A stretch of 53,864 nucleotides of DNA from Patescibacteria group bacterium (lineage in GTDB: Bacteria; Patescibacteriota; Minisyncoccia; Phycocordibacterales; PALSA-1337), in contig JAGWWT010000006.1 of the NCBI GenBank assembly GCA_018970245.1, positions 1 to 53,864 of the forward strand, given 5' to 3'. The position numbers and the translations under genes are program-made. Positions 23,566 through 31,643 of the stretch are shown here, in pieces. The stretch's first letter is position 1. Each line of letters starts with the position of its first letter. The notes under the pieces were generated by a model. That model did no database searches. It saw only the letters and a list, made by a program, of their open reading frames with translations, and was not told the DNA's origin.

Positions 23566-25466
23566 TCCGTCCCACCACGGTGGATTTTGAATCTCTGCCC
23601 ATCCGTCCGCGGCCCTATTACCCTCCCGTCCCGGTGGGGGTCAGTATCAAGCCGTGGGGCGGAAAGGCGATTTACTATGCGTGGGGGCATCCCAGTAAAA
23701 ACACGTGCTCTTGGGCGCAGGCGCGCAAGGCGCTAGGCGCGGTGTGGGACAGTGGAGCGCCGTTGCTATTCCACAACGCCAAATTCGATGTGGACCTGGC
23801 CGAAGTGCACATGGAATTGCCGCAGCCTTCGTGGGACCGCATCCACGACACCATGTATTTGGTGTTTCTGGAAGATCCCCACCAGCTTGAATTGGGATTG
23901 AAACCATCCGCGGATAGGCTGTTAGGCATCCCTCCCGAGGAGCGTGACGCGGTGGTGGCGTGGTTGTGTGAACATCAGCCGTTGTGGTGGACCGGGTTGC
24001 GCTTATCCGATAAGCCCGCGTCACCCCATTATGCCGGCGCCTACGTCGCTTATGCCCCGGGTGATTTGGTCGGCGCCTACGCCAATGGGGATGTGGTACG
24101 TACTGAGAAGTTGTTCACGGTGTTGCACGAACGCATCGTTAAGCGTGGCATGGAAGCGGCGTATGACCGGGAGCGTAAGTTGATGCCCATCCTCCTTCAT
24201 CTTGAGCGCCAAGGCATCAGGGTGGACAAGGACCGCCTTGGTCTGGACATCACTACCTATGGAATGGTCCATGATCGCTTGACGGAGTGGGTACAAGGAC
24301 GGCTACAATCGCCTTCACTCAATGTCGACAGTGGTCCGGCGTTGGTGGAGGCGATGCTGTCAGCCGGTGTGGCGGACGCGGCGTTGCTGGGCGTGACCCC
24401 CAAGACGGGCCGGCCCAAGACCGATAAGGAAAGTCTTAAGCGCGGAGTGCGTGACGCCCAATTGCTGGCGGTGTTAAAATACCGCACCCAATTGGGCACT
24501 TGCCTGCACACCTTTATGCGGCCATGGATGGAAACCGCCACGGCATCCAACGGTTTGATCCACACCGTGTGGAACCAGACCAAAATGGAACGCGGTGAGG
24601 ACACGGCCGGGACACGGACGGGTCGGTTGAGCAGCAATCCCAATTTCCAGAATATCCCGAAGAAATTCGAGCCGGTGTTCACCGACGAGGCGCCTGCGCC
24701 TTTCGATTTACCACCCCTTCCTCTGGTACGTGGTTACGTCATCCCGTGGAAGCCGAAGGAAGTGTTGGTGGATAGGGACTATTCCCAACAGGAACTGCGC
24801 ATTCTCGCCCACTATGAGGATGGGCAACTGCTGCAATCCTATAAGGCCAACCCGTGGATGGATGTGCATGACTTGGCCCGTGAGCTGATTAACCGGCTCT
24901 TGCACAAGGACTTCCCACGTAAGCACATCAAGAACACCGGCTTCGGACTGCTGTACGGGATGGGTGTGGGCAAGCTGGCCGTCAAGAACGAGACCACCGT
25001 TGATTTGGCGCGCGAAGTGCAGCAAGCCTATCTGTCCATTTTCCCCGGTCTTAAGCGGATGCAATATGACATGAAACTCCGCGCGGCGTCCAAGAAGCCC
25101 ATCCGGACGTGGGGAGGCCGGGAGTATTACTGTGAGGAAGCCAAAATCATTGAAGGCAAGCTACGCCAATTCGACTATAAACTCCTCAATGTGCTGATTC
25201 AAGGTTCCGCCGCGGACTGCACCAAGGAAGCTATTCTCAATTATTGGGAGGCGAAACCAAAAGGACACACCCTCTATTTGACGGTGCACGACGAAGTGTT
25301 GGTGTCGGCGCCGGAGCGTGAACTGCGTTCGGCACACAAGATTTTGCGTGAGGCGATGGAGAGCGTTCCCTTCGACGTTCCCATGCTATCCGAAGGGACC
25401 TGGGGGCGGGACTGGGCCCACCTGCAGGACTTCGACAAGGAAGGCCGGGAGGTGGTGCATGCCTAG
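23562..25466 (+). CDS. DNA polymerase, family A, with proofreading exonuclease
   Basis: A 634-aa replicative polymerase starting at GTG 23562. The N-terminal 3'-5' exonuclease shows TVDFES (Exo I, Asp/Glu), FHNAKFDVDLA (Exo II) and YANGDVVRTEKLF (Exo III). The polymerase shows motif A DRDYSQQELRILAHYED (near 403), motif B RKHIKNTGFGLLYGMG (near 453) and motif C YLTVHDEVLV (near 573). All catalytic acids are present. The motif B aromatic residue is Phe. No 5'-3' exonuclease domain is present. With the primase-helicase at 17610 it forms the core replisome. Confidence 0.95.
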   Translation: MIRPTTVDFESLPIRPRPYYPPVPVGVSIKPWGGKAIYYAWGHPSKNTCSWAQARKALGAVWDSGAPLLFHNAKFDVDLAEVHMELPQPSWDRIHDTMYLVFLEDPHQLELGLKPSADRLLGIPPEERDAVVAWLCEHQPLWWTGLRLSDKPASPHYAGAYVAYAPGDLVGAYANGDVVRTEKLFTVLHERIVKRGMEAAYDRERKLMPILLHLERQGIRVDKDRLGLDITTYGMVHDRLTEWVQGRLQSPSLNVDSGPALVEAMLSAGVADAALLGVTPKTGRPKTDKESLKRGVRDAQLLAVLKYRTQLGTCLHTFMRPWMETATASNGLIHTVWNQTKMERGEDTAGTRTGRLSSNPNFQNIPKKFEPVFTDEAPAPFDLPPLPLVRGYVIPWKPKEVLVDRDYSQQELRILAHYEDGQLLQSYKANPWMDVHDLARELINRLLHKDFPRKHIKNTGFGLLYGMGVGKLAVKNETTVDLAREVQQAYLSIFPGLKRMQYDMKLRAASKKPIRTWGGREYYCEEAKIIEGKLRQFDYKLLNVLIQGSAADCTKEAILNYWEAKPKGHTLYLTVHDEVLVSAPERELRSAHKILREAMESVPFDVPMLSEGTWGRDWAHLQDFDKEGREVVHA

Positions 25467-26193
25467 GGCCGACACATTCACAAGCTGGAGCAACAGCAGA
25501 TTGCGGGATTATCTGCTGTGTCCGTTCAAAGCGAAGTTGAAGCATTTGCTCAAATTGAAAGAGCCACAGAACGATGCCATGTCACGGGGCGACCGTATCC
25601 ACAAATTGGCTGAAGCGTGGATCCGCGGGCAAATAGACGGGGATCTGCCGGAGGAGCTGTCAAAATTCCCCGATCTATTCGCGTATCTCCGCGCTCGCTT
25701 CGCTAAGCGCAGTATCATGACCGTGGTGGAGGACAGTTGGGCCTACACTAAGGATTGGCAACCGACGACGTGGGATGACTGGACCGGAGCATGGCTCCGC
25801 ATCAAAATCGACGCCGCGTGGGAGCCGGAGGATGATCCGGGTGTGCTGGTGGTCAATGACTGGAAAACCGGCAAATTCCGGGACTCTGAAGCGGTGGAAT
25901 ATGAGGAGCAGTTGTCCCTCTACGCGCTCGGCGCGCTTCTGCAGCCGGCTTACACCCACATCCACACGGTGCGCGCGATGCTGAGCTATTTGGACCTTGG
26001 GCTGACCTATCCATCCAAGCCGGCGGATGTGAAGCGCCTGGTGTTCAAACGCAGTGACCTGCCGAAATTGAAGAAAGCGTGGGAGCGACGTGTGACTCCC
26101 ATGTTCGCCGACCGCACCTTCGACCCTACTCCGAACCGTTATTGCGGATGGTGCCATTTCCGCAAGGCCAACGGTGGCCCCTGTCGCTATTGA
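25459..26193 (+). CDS. Cas4/AddB-like PD-(D/E)XK exonuclease
   Basis: A 244-aa protein overlapping the polymerase end by 8 nt. It starts FTSWSNSRLRDYLLCPFKAK, typical of the Cas4/RecB-like family, has a GDRIHKLAEAW helix with the conserved His, and a core VVNDWKTGKFRD carrying the catalytic Asp and Lys. The N-terminal Cys21 with C-terminal YCGWCHFRKANGGPC supplies four Cys for an iron-sulphur cluster. It probably degrades or processes DNA ends during replication or recombination. Confidence 0.85.
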   Translation: MPRADTFTSWSNSRLRDYLLCPFKAKLKHLLKLKEPQNDAMSRGDRIHKLAEAWIRGQIDGDLPEELSKFPDLFAYLRARFAKRSIMTVVEDSWAYTKDWQPTTWDDWTGAWLRIKIDAAWEPEDDPGVLVVNDWKTGKFRDSEAVEYEEQLSLYALGALLQPAYTHIHTVRAMLSYLDLGLTYPSKPADVKRLVFKRSDLPKLKKAWERRVTPMFADRTFDPTPNRYCGWCHFRKANGGPCRY

Positions 26194-26194
26194 T

Positions 26195-26584
26195 ATGCCG
26201 CGCCGGCTGGAAGCGTCGATAGAAAACGCTGTGGTCCGCTGGGCTAGATCCCGCGGACTTGTTTGCATTAAGATGAATCCCCAAGGAATGAAAGGACTGC
26301 CGGACCGCTTGTTCCTTCTGCCCGGCGGCAATCCGTTCTTCCTTGAGTTGAAGCGGCCAGGTGAGAAGCCGCGGCCCACCCAAGTGTTTTGGCACGATCT
26401 TTTACGGAGGCTCGGCTATGCCGTCGCGGTTGCAGATTCAACAAGAACAGCAATCGATGCAGTGGTCCGGGCAAATGGACGGTCCTCCGAAGCTATGGAC
26501 CCCACACCCTTACCAGATGGACGCGATGCGGTGGATCCTGGCCAATCCCCACGGGGGCGTACTCGCCGATCCCGGGAAAGGTAA
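26195..26584 (+). CDS. VRR-NUC domain nuclease
   Basis: A 129-aa frame. Residues 1-95 form a VRR-NUC fold: MPRRLEASIENAVVRWARSR, then GMKGLPDRLFLLPGGNPFFL with the catalytic Asp, then ELKRPGEKPRPTQVFWHDLL with Glu and Lys, then LGYAVAVADS. The enzymes of this class cut branched or recombining DNA. The last about 35 codons lie in the start of the helicase gene and look out of frame. The start at 26195 is one base after the previous stop. Confidence 0.8.
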   Translation: MPRRLEASIENAVVRWARSRGLVCIKMNPQGMKGLPDRLFLLPGGNPFFLELKRPGEKPRPTQVFWHDLLRRLGYAVAVADSTRTAIDAVVRANGRSSEAMDPTPLPDGRDAVDPGQSPRGRTRRSRER

Positions 26585-27953
26585 AACTACGATCATGCTT
26601 GGTGCATTCAAAACACGCCAGCGGGCCAAGCTGGCGCGGCGGGCGCTGATCGTCACCACGGTGCGTCCAGCGCACATGGTTTGGCCGATGGAGCTATGGA
26701 AGTGGCGTGATTTTCACGGGTTCACTTTCCGAGTGCTGCACGGGTCGGATAAGCAGAACTTGTTGGATGCCGAACAAAAAGATCCTTCTGACATTTGTAT
26801 TACCAACGTCGAAAGTTTGGCGTGGTTGTTCGATGCGAAAGTAGTCGAATCCGAAATCACCCACAAGAAGTCGGTCAAAGTGGACCCACGGAGGGTCAAA
26901 GCATTAGGTTTTGACACTTTGGTGCTCGATGAATTGAGCCTATTCAAACATACCACATCCATCCGGTTCAAAATCCTCAAAGATGTCATCCACTATTTCA
27001 CCACCCGCTGGGGTGGTACTGGTTCACCGGCGGCGAACCATTTGGAAGCCTTGTTCAGTGAGACGTTCGTGCTGGATGAAGGACGGACCTTCGGGCGTTA
27101 CGTCACCGCCTTCCGTAAGAAATACTTCGTTCCGTCGTATGACGGCTATTCATGGAAACCACAGGACGGCGCGCAAGAGCGCATTTTTGATGCAGTCAAA
27201 CCGGTGTTCTATCGGGTGGAACCACCGAAAGGAACGGTCAAAGAACCACAGATCGTTCTCAATGACATCTTGGTCGATTTACCGCCAGCGGCGCGAAAAA
27301 TCTATGACGAGATGAAAAAGGATCTCGTCGCCGTCGTGGCGGAGGGCGAACGCAGCTTCGCAGCCAATGGTGGCGTGCTAGTGGGTAAGTTGAAGCAAAT
27401 CTCCAACGGGGGTCTTTATATCCAGCACCAAGACCCCGCCACCGGATTGCTTCTTCCACGTGAAACCAGACACCTCCACGATGCCAAGACCGAGGCGTTG
27501 AAAGAATTAGTGGAGGAGCTGCAGGGCTCCCCATTGTTTGTGGCTTACGAATATGACCATGATCTTGACCGATTGCTCAAGATGTTCGGCAAAGACATCC
27601 CCATCCTCGGCAGCGGCAACAGCATCAAACGAGATTTGGAATTGCAAGCCGCGTGGAACCAAGGGGACATCCCCATCCTCTTGGCCCACCCACAAGCCGT
27701 CGGCCACGGTCTCAATCTGCAAATGAGTTGCCGAAATGTGTGCTGGTACGCGATGACCCACAACCGTGAGTTGTATGACCAATTCAATAAGCGGGTGGCC
27801 CGGCAAGGCAACCCCGCTGGCATCGTCACGGTCCATCGGCTGCAAGGGCGGCGTACGATCGACCAGCAATGCGCCACGGTGCTGCATGCTCGTGGCAACG
27901 TGGAACAAGCGCTCTACGCCGCGATTCTCGATTACCTAAAGAATGAAAAATAA
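26418..27953 (+). CDS. SNF2-like superfamily 2 helicase
   Basis: A 511-aa ATPase. Motifs: LWTPHPYQMDAMRW (Q-like), Walker A ADPGKGKTT, IVTTVRPAHMVWPMEL (Ia), the DEAH-like LVLDELSLFK (II), GGTGSPAAN (III), a second RecA domain with LFVAYEYDHDLD and ILLAHPQAVGHGLNLQ, and the arginine region YDQFNKRVARQGNPAGIV (VI). ATG 26418 has ACGGAGG upstream and overlaps the nuclease gene by 167 nt. Helicases of this type next to VRR-NUC genes are common in phages and act in fork remodelling or recombination. Confidence 0.88.
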   Translation: MPSRLQIQQEQQSMQWSGQMDGPPKLWTPHPYQMDAMRWILANPHGGVLADPGKGKTTIMLGAFKTRQRAKLARRALIVTTVRPAHMVWPMELWKWRDFHGFTFRVLHGSDKQNLLDAEQKDPSDICITNVESLAWLFDAKVVESEITHKKSVKVDPRRVKALGFDTLVLDELSLFKHTTSIRFKILKDVIHYFTTRWGGTGSPAANHLEALFSETFVLDEGRTFGRYVTAFRKKYFVPSYDGYSWKPQDGAQERIFDAVKPVFYRVEPPKGTVKEPQIVLNDILVDLPPAARKIYDEMKKDLVAVVAEGERSFAANGGVLVGKLKQISNGGLYIQHQDPATGLLLPRETRHLHDAKTEALKELVEELQGSPLFVAYEYDHDLDRLLKMFGKDIPILGSGNSIKRDLELQAAWNQGDIPILLAHPQAVGHGLNLQMSCRNVCWYAMTHNRELYDQFNKRVARQGNPAGIVTVHRLQGRRTIDQQCATVLHARGNVEQALYAAILDYLKNEK

Positions 27954-27957
27954 TTTA

Positions 27958-27986
27958 TTTATTTTTTAATCTTCAACCCGTAGAAT
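27958..27986 (+). promoter_or_regulatory. Predicted promoter of the recurring AT-rich type
   Basis: -35 TTTATT (27958-27963), an exact 17-bp spacer and -10 TAGAAT (27981-27986), preceded by AAAAATAATTTATT. It lies between the helicase stop and the basic protein at 28033, and should drive the DNA-binding, methylation and counter-defence genes that follow. Confidence 0.7.
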
Positions 27987-28032
27987 AGGTCTATCCACCC
28001 GGCCCCTAGGGGCCATCACATGAAGGAGCGTT

Positions 28033-28425
28033 ATGCGCGACAAGGAGCATCCCGAAGACGATCTGACCCCGGAGGACAGCATCCCCGAGGCCGAGGAATC
28101 CACCCCACCCACCGAGACCGAGGAGCCCACCGTGCCCACGAAGAAAAAGCCCGCCGCCAAGAAGAAAGCCCCGGTGCCCAAGAAGCCCGCAGCCCCCAAG
28201 AAGAAGGCCCCGGCGCCCAAGAAGGCCGCCGCTGCACCGAAGAAGCGGGATCCCCGGGGGCGCAAGGAAGGCAGCGGTGCCATGATCCGTGAGCTGCTCA
28301 AGGAGAAAAAGTGGACCCACGCGCAGATCGTCGAAAAGGTCCGCAAGGCGTTCCCCGACGCCAAAACCGACACCAAGGACGTGACATGGCAGAAGTGGGC
28401 CATGAAAAGCGGGAAGGTGCGCTGA
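28033..28425 (+). CDS. Histone-H1-like basic protein with the shared C-terminal domain
   Basis: A 130-aa protein behind TGAAGGAGCGTT. It has an acidic Pro/Glu start, then about 45 residues of Lys/Pro/Ala repeats (KKKAPVPKKPAAPKKKAPAP), as in eukaryotic H1 tails and bacterial H1-like proteins. The shared domain follows (GSGAMIRELLKEKKWTHAQI, then VRKAFPDAKTDTKDVTWQKW). The basic part should bind DNA without sequence preference. It may coat phage DNA or compete with host nucleoid proteins. It is first in its transcription unit. Confidence 0.82.
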   Translation: MRDKEHPEDDLTPEDSIPEAEESTPPTETEEPTVPTKKKPAAKKKAPVPKKPAAPKKKAPAPKKAAAAPKKRDPRGRKEGSGAMIRELLKEKKWTHAQIVEKVRKAFPDAKTDTKDVTWQKWAMKSGKVR

Positions 28426-28427
28426 CG

Positions 28428-28982
28428 ATGCCTCCGGTGGTCGTCTGCAAAGACATCCACGGCCGCGTCTGCCTGCAGGTCCACCGCCCCGACGGCAACA
28501 CCGTCCTGTATCTTCGCCATGATCCTTCGGAACCACTCACAGTCAAGAAGATGCGGGAGAAGGATTTTGACGATCGCTTCCGCCCCGTCCCCGATTACCC
28601 GGCCAAGCGCTGCGCCGACCTCTACATGGGCTACTCCGTCCACCAAGGAGCGACCGCTGAGGCCGTGCGTTATCTCAAGACCGTGACCAGCATCAGCTCT
28701 TCACTCGAAGAGGCGTTGACGGCCAGAGCCATGGGAACGCCGCCGGAAGGGGGCGGGGAGGAAGCGGAGGACGGCGCCCCGCGCCGGGCGCCCGTTCCAC
28801 GCGCCGGCGCGGGCACCACCGGGTCAGGAGCCTTCATCTGTGAAAAGTTGCTGGAAGGCAAGCTGACCCACGAACAGATCGTCGCTGAAGTGCTCAAACG
28901 GTTCCCCGGACGCCGCACCACCATCAAGGATGTCCGGTGGAACCTATCCAAACTCGTGCGGGAAGGGAGACTGCAAAAATGA
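28428..28982 (+). CDS. Protein with the shared C-terminal domain
   Basis: A 184-aa protein 2 nt after the H1-like gene. The N-terminal half is an unrecognised beta-rich domain (MPPVVVCKDIHGRVCLQVHR) followed by a helical region. An Arg/Pro/Ala/Gly-rich linker then leads to the same domain as in 12065 and 28033: GSGAFICEKLLEGKLTHEQI, then VLKRFPGRRTTIKDVRWNLS. It overlaps the methyltransferase start (ATGA), so the two are made together and could act together. Confidence 0.75.
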   Translation: MPPVVVCKDIHGRVCLQVHRPDGNTVLYLRHDPSEPLTVKKMREKDFDDRFRPVPDYPAKRCADLYMGYSVHQGATAEAVRYLKTVTSISSSLEEALTARAMGTPPEGGGEEAEDGAPRRAPVPRAGAGTTGSGAFICEKLLEGKLTHEQIVAEVLKRFPGRRTTIKDVRWNLSKLVREGRLQK

Positions 28983-30307
28983 AACCCGTGGCCGTAGCTG
29001 GGGATGTGTTCGCCGGATTGTTCTCGGCCGGCGTCCGTGACGCCGGATACGAGGTCAGTGACCATTTCGAAAACTCCGACTACGGCCACGGGACCGCCGA
29101 GCTGAATTTCCCGCAAACACGGTTCCACGTCGATGCCTCAACATGGCGGGAAGGTGTGGCGGAAATCAGGAAACCGGTCCATTTGTTCTTCTGCAATCCG
29201 CCCTGCGCCATTTGGTCTAATGCACGCCCCAACACCGGCGCGTCCCATGGGTCCGCGTGGAGCGCCGGGGCGAGCGCGTGGCAAGAGGATCCCCGGGTGC
29301 AGTGGCACGAGAATTTGGTCCGGGTGGGGCTTGACATCAAACCGAAGGTGTTCGTTCTCGAGAGCATCTTGCCGGCATGGCGCCGTGGCCGTGACCACTT
29401 CATGAAATTGCGTGACATTTGGATGAAGGCGGACTACGATGTCACGCTGCTGCTGCAGAACAACATGTACATTGGTGGGACGCAGAACCGCAAGCGGCTA
29501 TTCTTCATCGCCCATCAGCATCCATTGGTCTGGCCGGCGTTCACGGCTCCTAAAACGGTGGGTGAATTACTTAAGCCGTTGGGACGACAGACCGGCCGGC
29601 CCCTCCGCGAGAATTTGGCTTGGTGTTACGCCAGAAGCAAACCTGGTGACAAGCTGCGCAAGTTGACCAAGACCGGGGAATACCATGGTCCAGGGATCAG
29701 TTTCTTGTTCACTCGTCTGGACCCCGACGCACCGCCGCCTGTGATGATTTCACATGAGAGCATGATCCACCCCAAGGAACCACGATGGCTCAATTTGGAC
29801 GAGATGCGAGCGCTTAACGGTGTGCCACCGTGGTTTAAGACCCGGGAAATGGGCCTTGGCGCCATCGGAGCGGAGTTTGCCCGGGCAGTCCATGCCGGTC
29901 CCGGCAAATGGATCGCCATCGCAGCGCTAGGCGGCGCGGGCCGTAAGCGTGGTCCTATCCGCACAGCCGTGGTCGTTGACATGTTGGACCCGAAGCGCGT
30001 GGTGGACTACGGAATGGGCGAGGAGGCCCGTCGGATGGACCGGGAGGAGGCGGAGGAAGCCCCGCGCCGAGCGCCTAAGCCCCATGCTAAGCGCGAGGAG
30101 GTTTCTTCCGTGGATCCGGCGCGCTATCCGTTGATGGAGGAGGACAACGGACGTGTAGGGCGCTACACACGGCGTCTGTTGTTGGATGGACTGGGAGACC
30201 AGGCGGTGCTGGATTGTATCCACGCCCATTTCCAAGGATCCAAGGCGACGAAAGCGGATGTGGCTTACCACAAGTACCATCTGCGGAAGGAAGGGCTTCG
30301 CGCTTAG
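28979..30307 (+). CDS. Cytosine-5 DNA methyltransferase with the shared C-terminal domain
   Basis: A 442-aa enzyme. C5-methyltransferase motifs in order: I-like GDVFAGLFSAGVRDAGY, IV with catalytic Cys76 FFCNPPCAIWS, VI-like FVLESI (canonical ENV is ES-I here), VIII NMYIGGTQNRKRLFFIA, and IX/X-like LNLDEMRALNGVPPWF and GAIGAEFARAVHAG. A charged linker leads to a diverged copy of the shared domain (YTRRLLLDGLGDQAVLDCIH). It may protect phage DNA from restriction by marking it. The end domain could guide it to DNA. No restriction enzyme partner lies nearby. Confidence 0.82.
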   Translation: MKPVAVAGDVFAGLFSAGVRDAGYEVSDHFENSDYGHGTAELNFPQTRFHVDASTWREGVAEIRKPVHLFFCNPPCAIWSNARPNTGASHGSAWSAGASAWQEDPRVQWHENLVRVGLDIKPKVFVLESILPAWRRGRDHFMKLRDIWMKADYDVTLLLQNNMYIGGTQNRKRLFFIAHQHPLVWPAFTAPKTVGELLKPLGRQTGRPLRENLAWCYARSKPGDKLRKLTKTGEYHGPGISFLFTRLDPDAPPPVMISHESMIHPKEPRWLNLDEMRALNGVPPWFKTREMGLGAIGAEFARAVHAGPGKWIAIAALGGAGRKRGPIRTAVVVDMLDPKRVVDYGMGEEARRMDREEAEEAPRRAPKPHAKREEVSSVDPARYPLMEEDNGRVGRYTRRLLLDGLGDQAVLDCIHAHFQGSKATKADVAYHKYHLRKEGLRA

Positions 30308-30345
30308 CGCGCCGCGCCCGGCGGGTTCCGGGAGGGGAGGGAGTT

Positions 30346-30615
30346 ATGGAACCACAAGGAAAGGTAGACGGCTGTTTCATTCAGGTTCAGCAGGGCATCG
30401 GATGGGCGATCAAGCAATTGCAACACGGCTTGAAAGTCCGCCGCCGCAATTGGAACGGTAAGGGGCAATGGCTCGGGTTGCAGAACGCTGACGGGCAAAG
30501 CATGAACACGTTGCCGTACGTCTACATCGTGACCGTGGACGGTCACCGTGTTCCCTGGCTGTGCAGTCAAACGGACCTGTTGTCCACGGATTGGGAGATC
30601 GCTACGGCGGAATAG
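30346..30615 (+). CDS. Tad2-like anti-Thoeris protein (DUF2829)
   Basis: An 89-aa protein starting at ATG 30346 behind GGGAGGGAGTT. It shows the DUF2829 pattern: IGWAIKQLQHGLKVRRRNWN, GKGQWLGLQ, then LPYVYIVTVDGHRVPWLCSQ and TDLLSTDWEI. Members characterised as Tad2 form tetramers that bind the cyclic ADP-ribose signal of Thoeris defence and so block it. Length and the WN-GK and VPWL-SQTD blocks fit well. Binding residues cannot be checked by eye. It sits downstream of the methyltransferase, in a counter-defence run. Confidence 0.85.
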   Translation: MEPQGKVDGCFIQVQQGIGWAIKQLQHGLKVRRRNWNGKGQWLGLQNADGQSMNTLPYVYIVTVDGHRVPWLCSQTDLLSTDWEIATAE

Positions 30616-30804
30616 TCCCCTCCCTCCCGCATAGCCCCTTGGCGACAGGGGGCCTTGCCGGATGGATGGACGGCGTGGAAGGACACGCGAGATAGGCCAA
30701 TTCGATCCGAAAGCGCGACGGCGCGAGTGGCCCTAAGAAGGAAACAACGGATCAAGCCGGAATCAAGCCCGGCTCCATCCATCCGACACACACAGGAGGT
30801 AGGC
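30616..30804 (+). other. Non-coding gap with an inverted repeat
   Basis: About 190 bp with no convincing gene. CGGATGGATGGA (30659-30670) is perfectly complementary to 30774-30785, enclosing about 100 nt, and the right arm ends just before the next ribosome site (CAGGAGGTAGGC). It may be a leader with regulated folding. No clear promoter seen. Confidence 0.5.
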
Positions 30805-30987
30805 GTGATTGATCCGAGACTGAAATGGATGTTCATTTCCCAGGAACATCGTCGGGATTACGAGATGGGCTTTCGTGATGCCTGCAAGGCGATGGGAGTG
30901 TCCCCATACCGACTGCGAAAGGCGAACAAAACTGTCCTCCGAACCTGGAAACAGGTGAGGGACAAAGCGGCTCTAGACGCCAAGTAG
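30805..30987 (+). CDS. Hypothetical 60-aa basic helical protein
   Basis: Starts at GTG 30805 with CAGGAGGTAGGC upstream; the frame is open further back but without a site. The sequence (ISQEHRRDYEMGFRDACKAM, then GVSPYRLRKANKTVLRTWKQ) is basic and helical with a possible helix-turn-helix around GVSPYRLRK. It may bind nucleic acid. It starts a new run of small accessory genes. Confidence 0.6.
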   Translation: MIDPRLKWMFISQEHRRDYEMGFRDACKAMGVSPYRLRKANKTVLRTWKQVRDKAALDAK

Positions 30988-30992
30988 ATCCA

Positions 30993-31643
30993 ATGACGAC
31001 CCAAGACGAAATCGGCGCGTTCTGCCGAGAGCACTCGGCCTGCGCGGAGGCGCGCGAATGGCTCAAGGCCGAAGGCGTCACCACGCTCGCGGAGACGTGG
31101 GACACGTGCCCACGGGCCGACTGGATGGTGTGGATGCTCCGTCGCACGGACAAGTGGGACAAGCCCATGATGGTGAAGATCGCCATCGCCTGCGCGGAAC
31201 AGGTCTTGGGCATCTACGAGACGCGCCAGCCTGGAGATGATCGCCCGCGCAAGGCCATCGAAGCGGCCAAGGCGTATCTCGCGGACCCGAGCGAGAAAAA
31301 CCGGGAGAAGGCAAGGAAATCCGCCGCCGCTGCCGCCTACGCCGCCGCCGCCGCTGCCGCCTACGCCGCCTACGCCGCCGCCTACCCCGCCTACGCCGCC
31401 GCCGCCGCCGACGACGCCGCCGACGCCGCCGCCTACGCCGCCTACGCCGCCGCCTACCCCGCCTACGCCGCCGCCGCCGCCGACGACGCCGCCGACGCCG
31501 CCGCCTACGCCGCTTACGCCGTCGCCGCCCCCGCCGCCAGAGCCGCGATGCGGAAGCGTTGCGCGGACGCGATACGCGAGGCGGTGGGCAATCCGTTCAA
31601 ATCAAAGCGGCCTAGCCGCAAAGCAGAGGGAGGGAAGGGATGA
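30993..31643 (+). CDS. Imm5-like Ala/Tyr-rich repeat protein
   Basis: A 216-aa protein. The N-terminal domain (ADWMVWMLRRTDKWDKPMMV, then KIAIACAEQVLGIYE, then DRPRKAIEAAKAYL) resembles the imm-5-like domain of putative immunity proteins. It is followed by about 75 residues of Ala/Tyr repeats that form a long helix, then a basic tail. The repeat is encoded by an exact 72-bp tandem duplication (31371-31514), so length may vary among relatives. In a phage, an immunity-like fold may protect against host toxins. That link is inference. Confidence 0.62.
   Translation: MTTQDEIGAFCREHSACAEAREWLKAEGVTTLAETWDTCPRADWMVWMLRRTDKWDKPMMVKIAIACAEQVLGIYETRQPGDDRPRKAIEAAKAYLADPSEKNREKARKSAAAAAYAAAAAAAYAAYAAAYPAYAAAAADDAADAAAYAAYAAAYPAYAAAAADDAADAAAYAAYAVAAPAARAAMRKRCADAIREAVGNPFKSKRPSRKAEGGKG
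31371..31514 (+). repeat. 72-bp tandem duplication within the Ala/Tyr-rich gene
   Basis: Two adjacent 72-bp copies (31371-31442 and 31443-31514) differ by only one base at the end. They encode 24-residue units of Tyr/Ala/Pro/Asp. The near identity points to a recent slippage or unequal exchange event in GCC-rich DNA. Confidence 0.88.

Noticed and set aside
28979..30307. Complete restriction-modification system
   Set aside because: Only the methyltransferase is present; no restriction endonuclease gene lies beside it. The Cas4-like and VRR-NUC genes belong to the replication block.
31320..31530. Low-complexity non-coding GCC repeats
   Set aside because: The frame with Tyr/Ala/Asp codons is continuous with a normal N-terminal domain and a good downstream coupling, so the repeat is coding.
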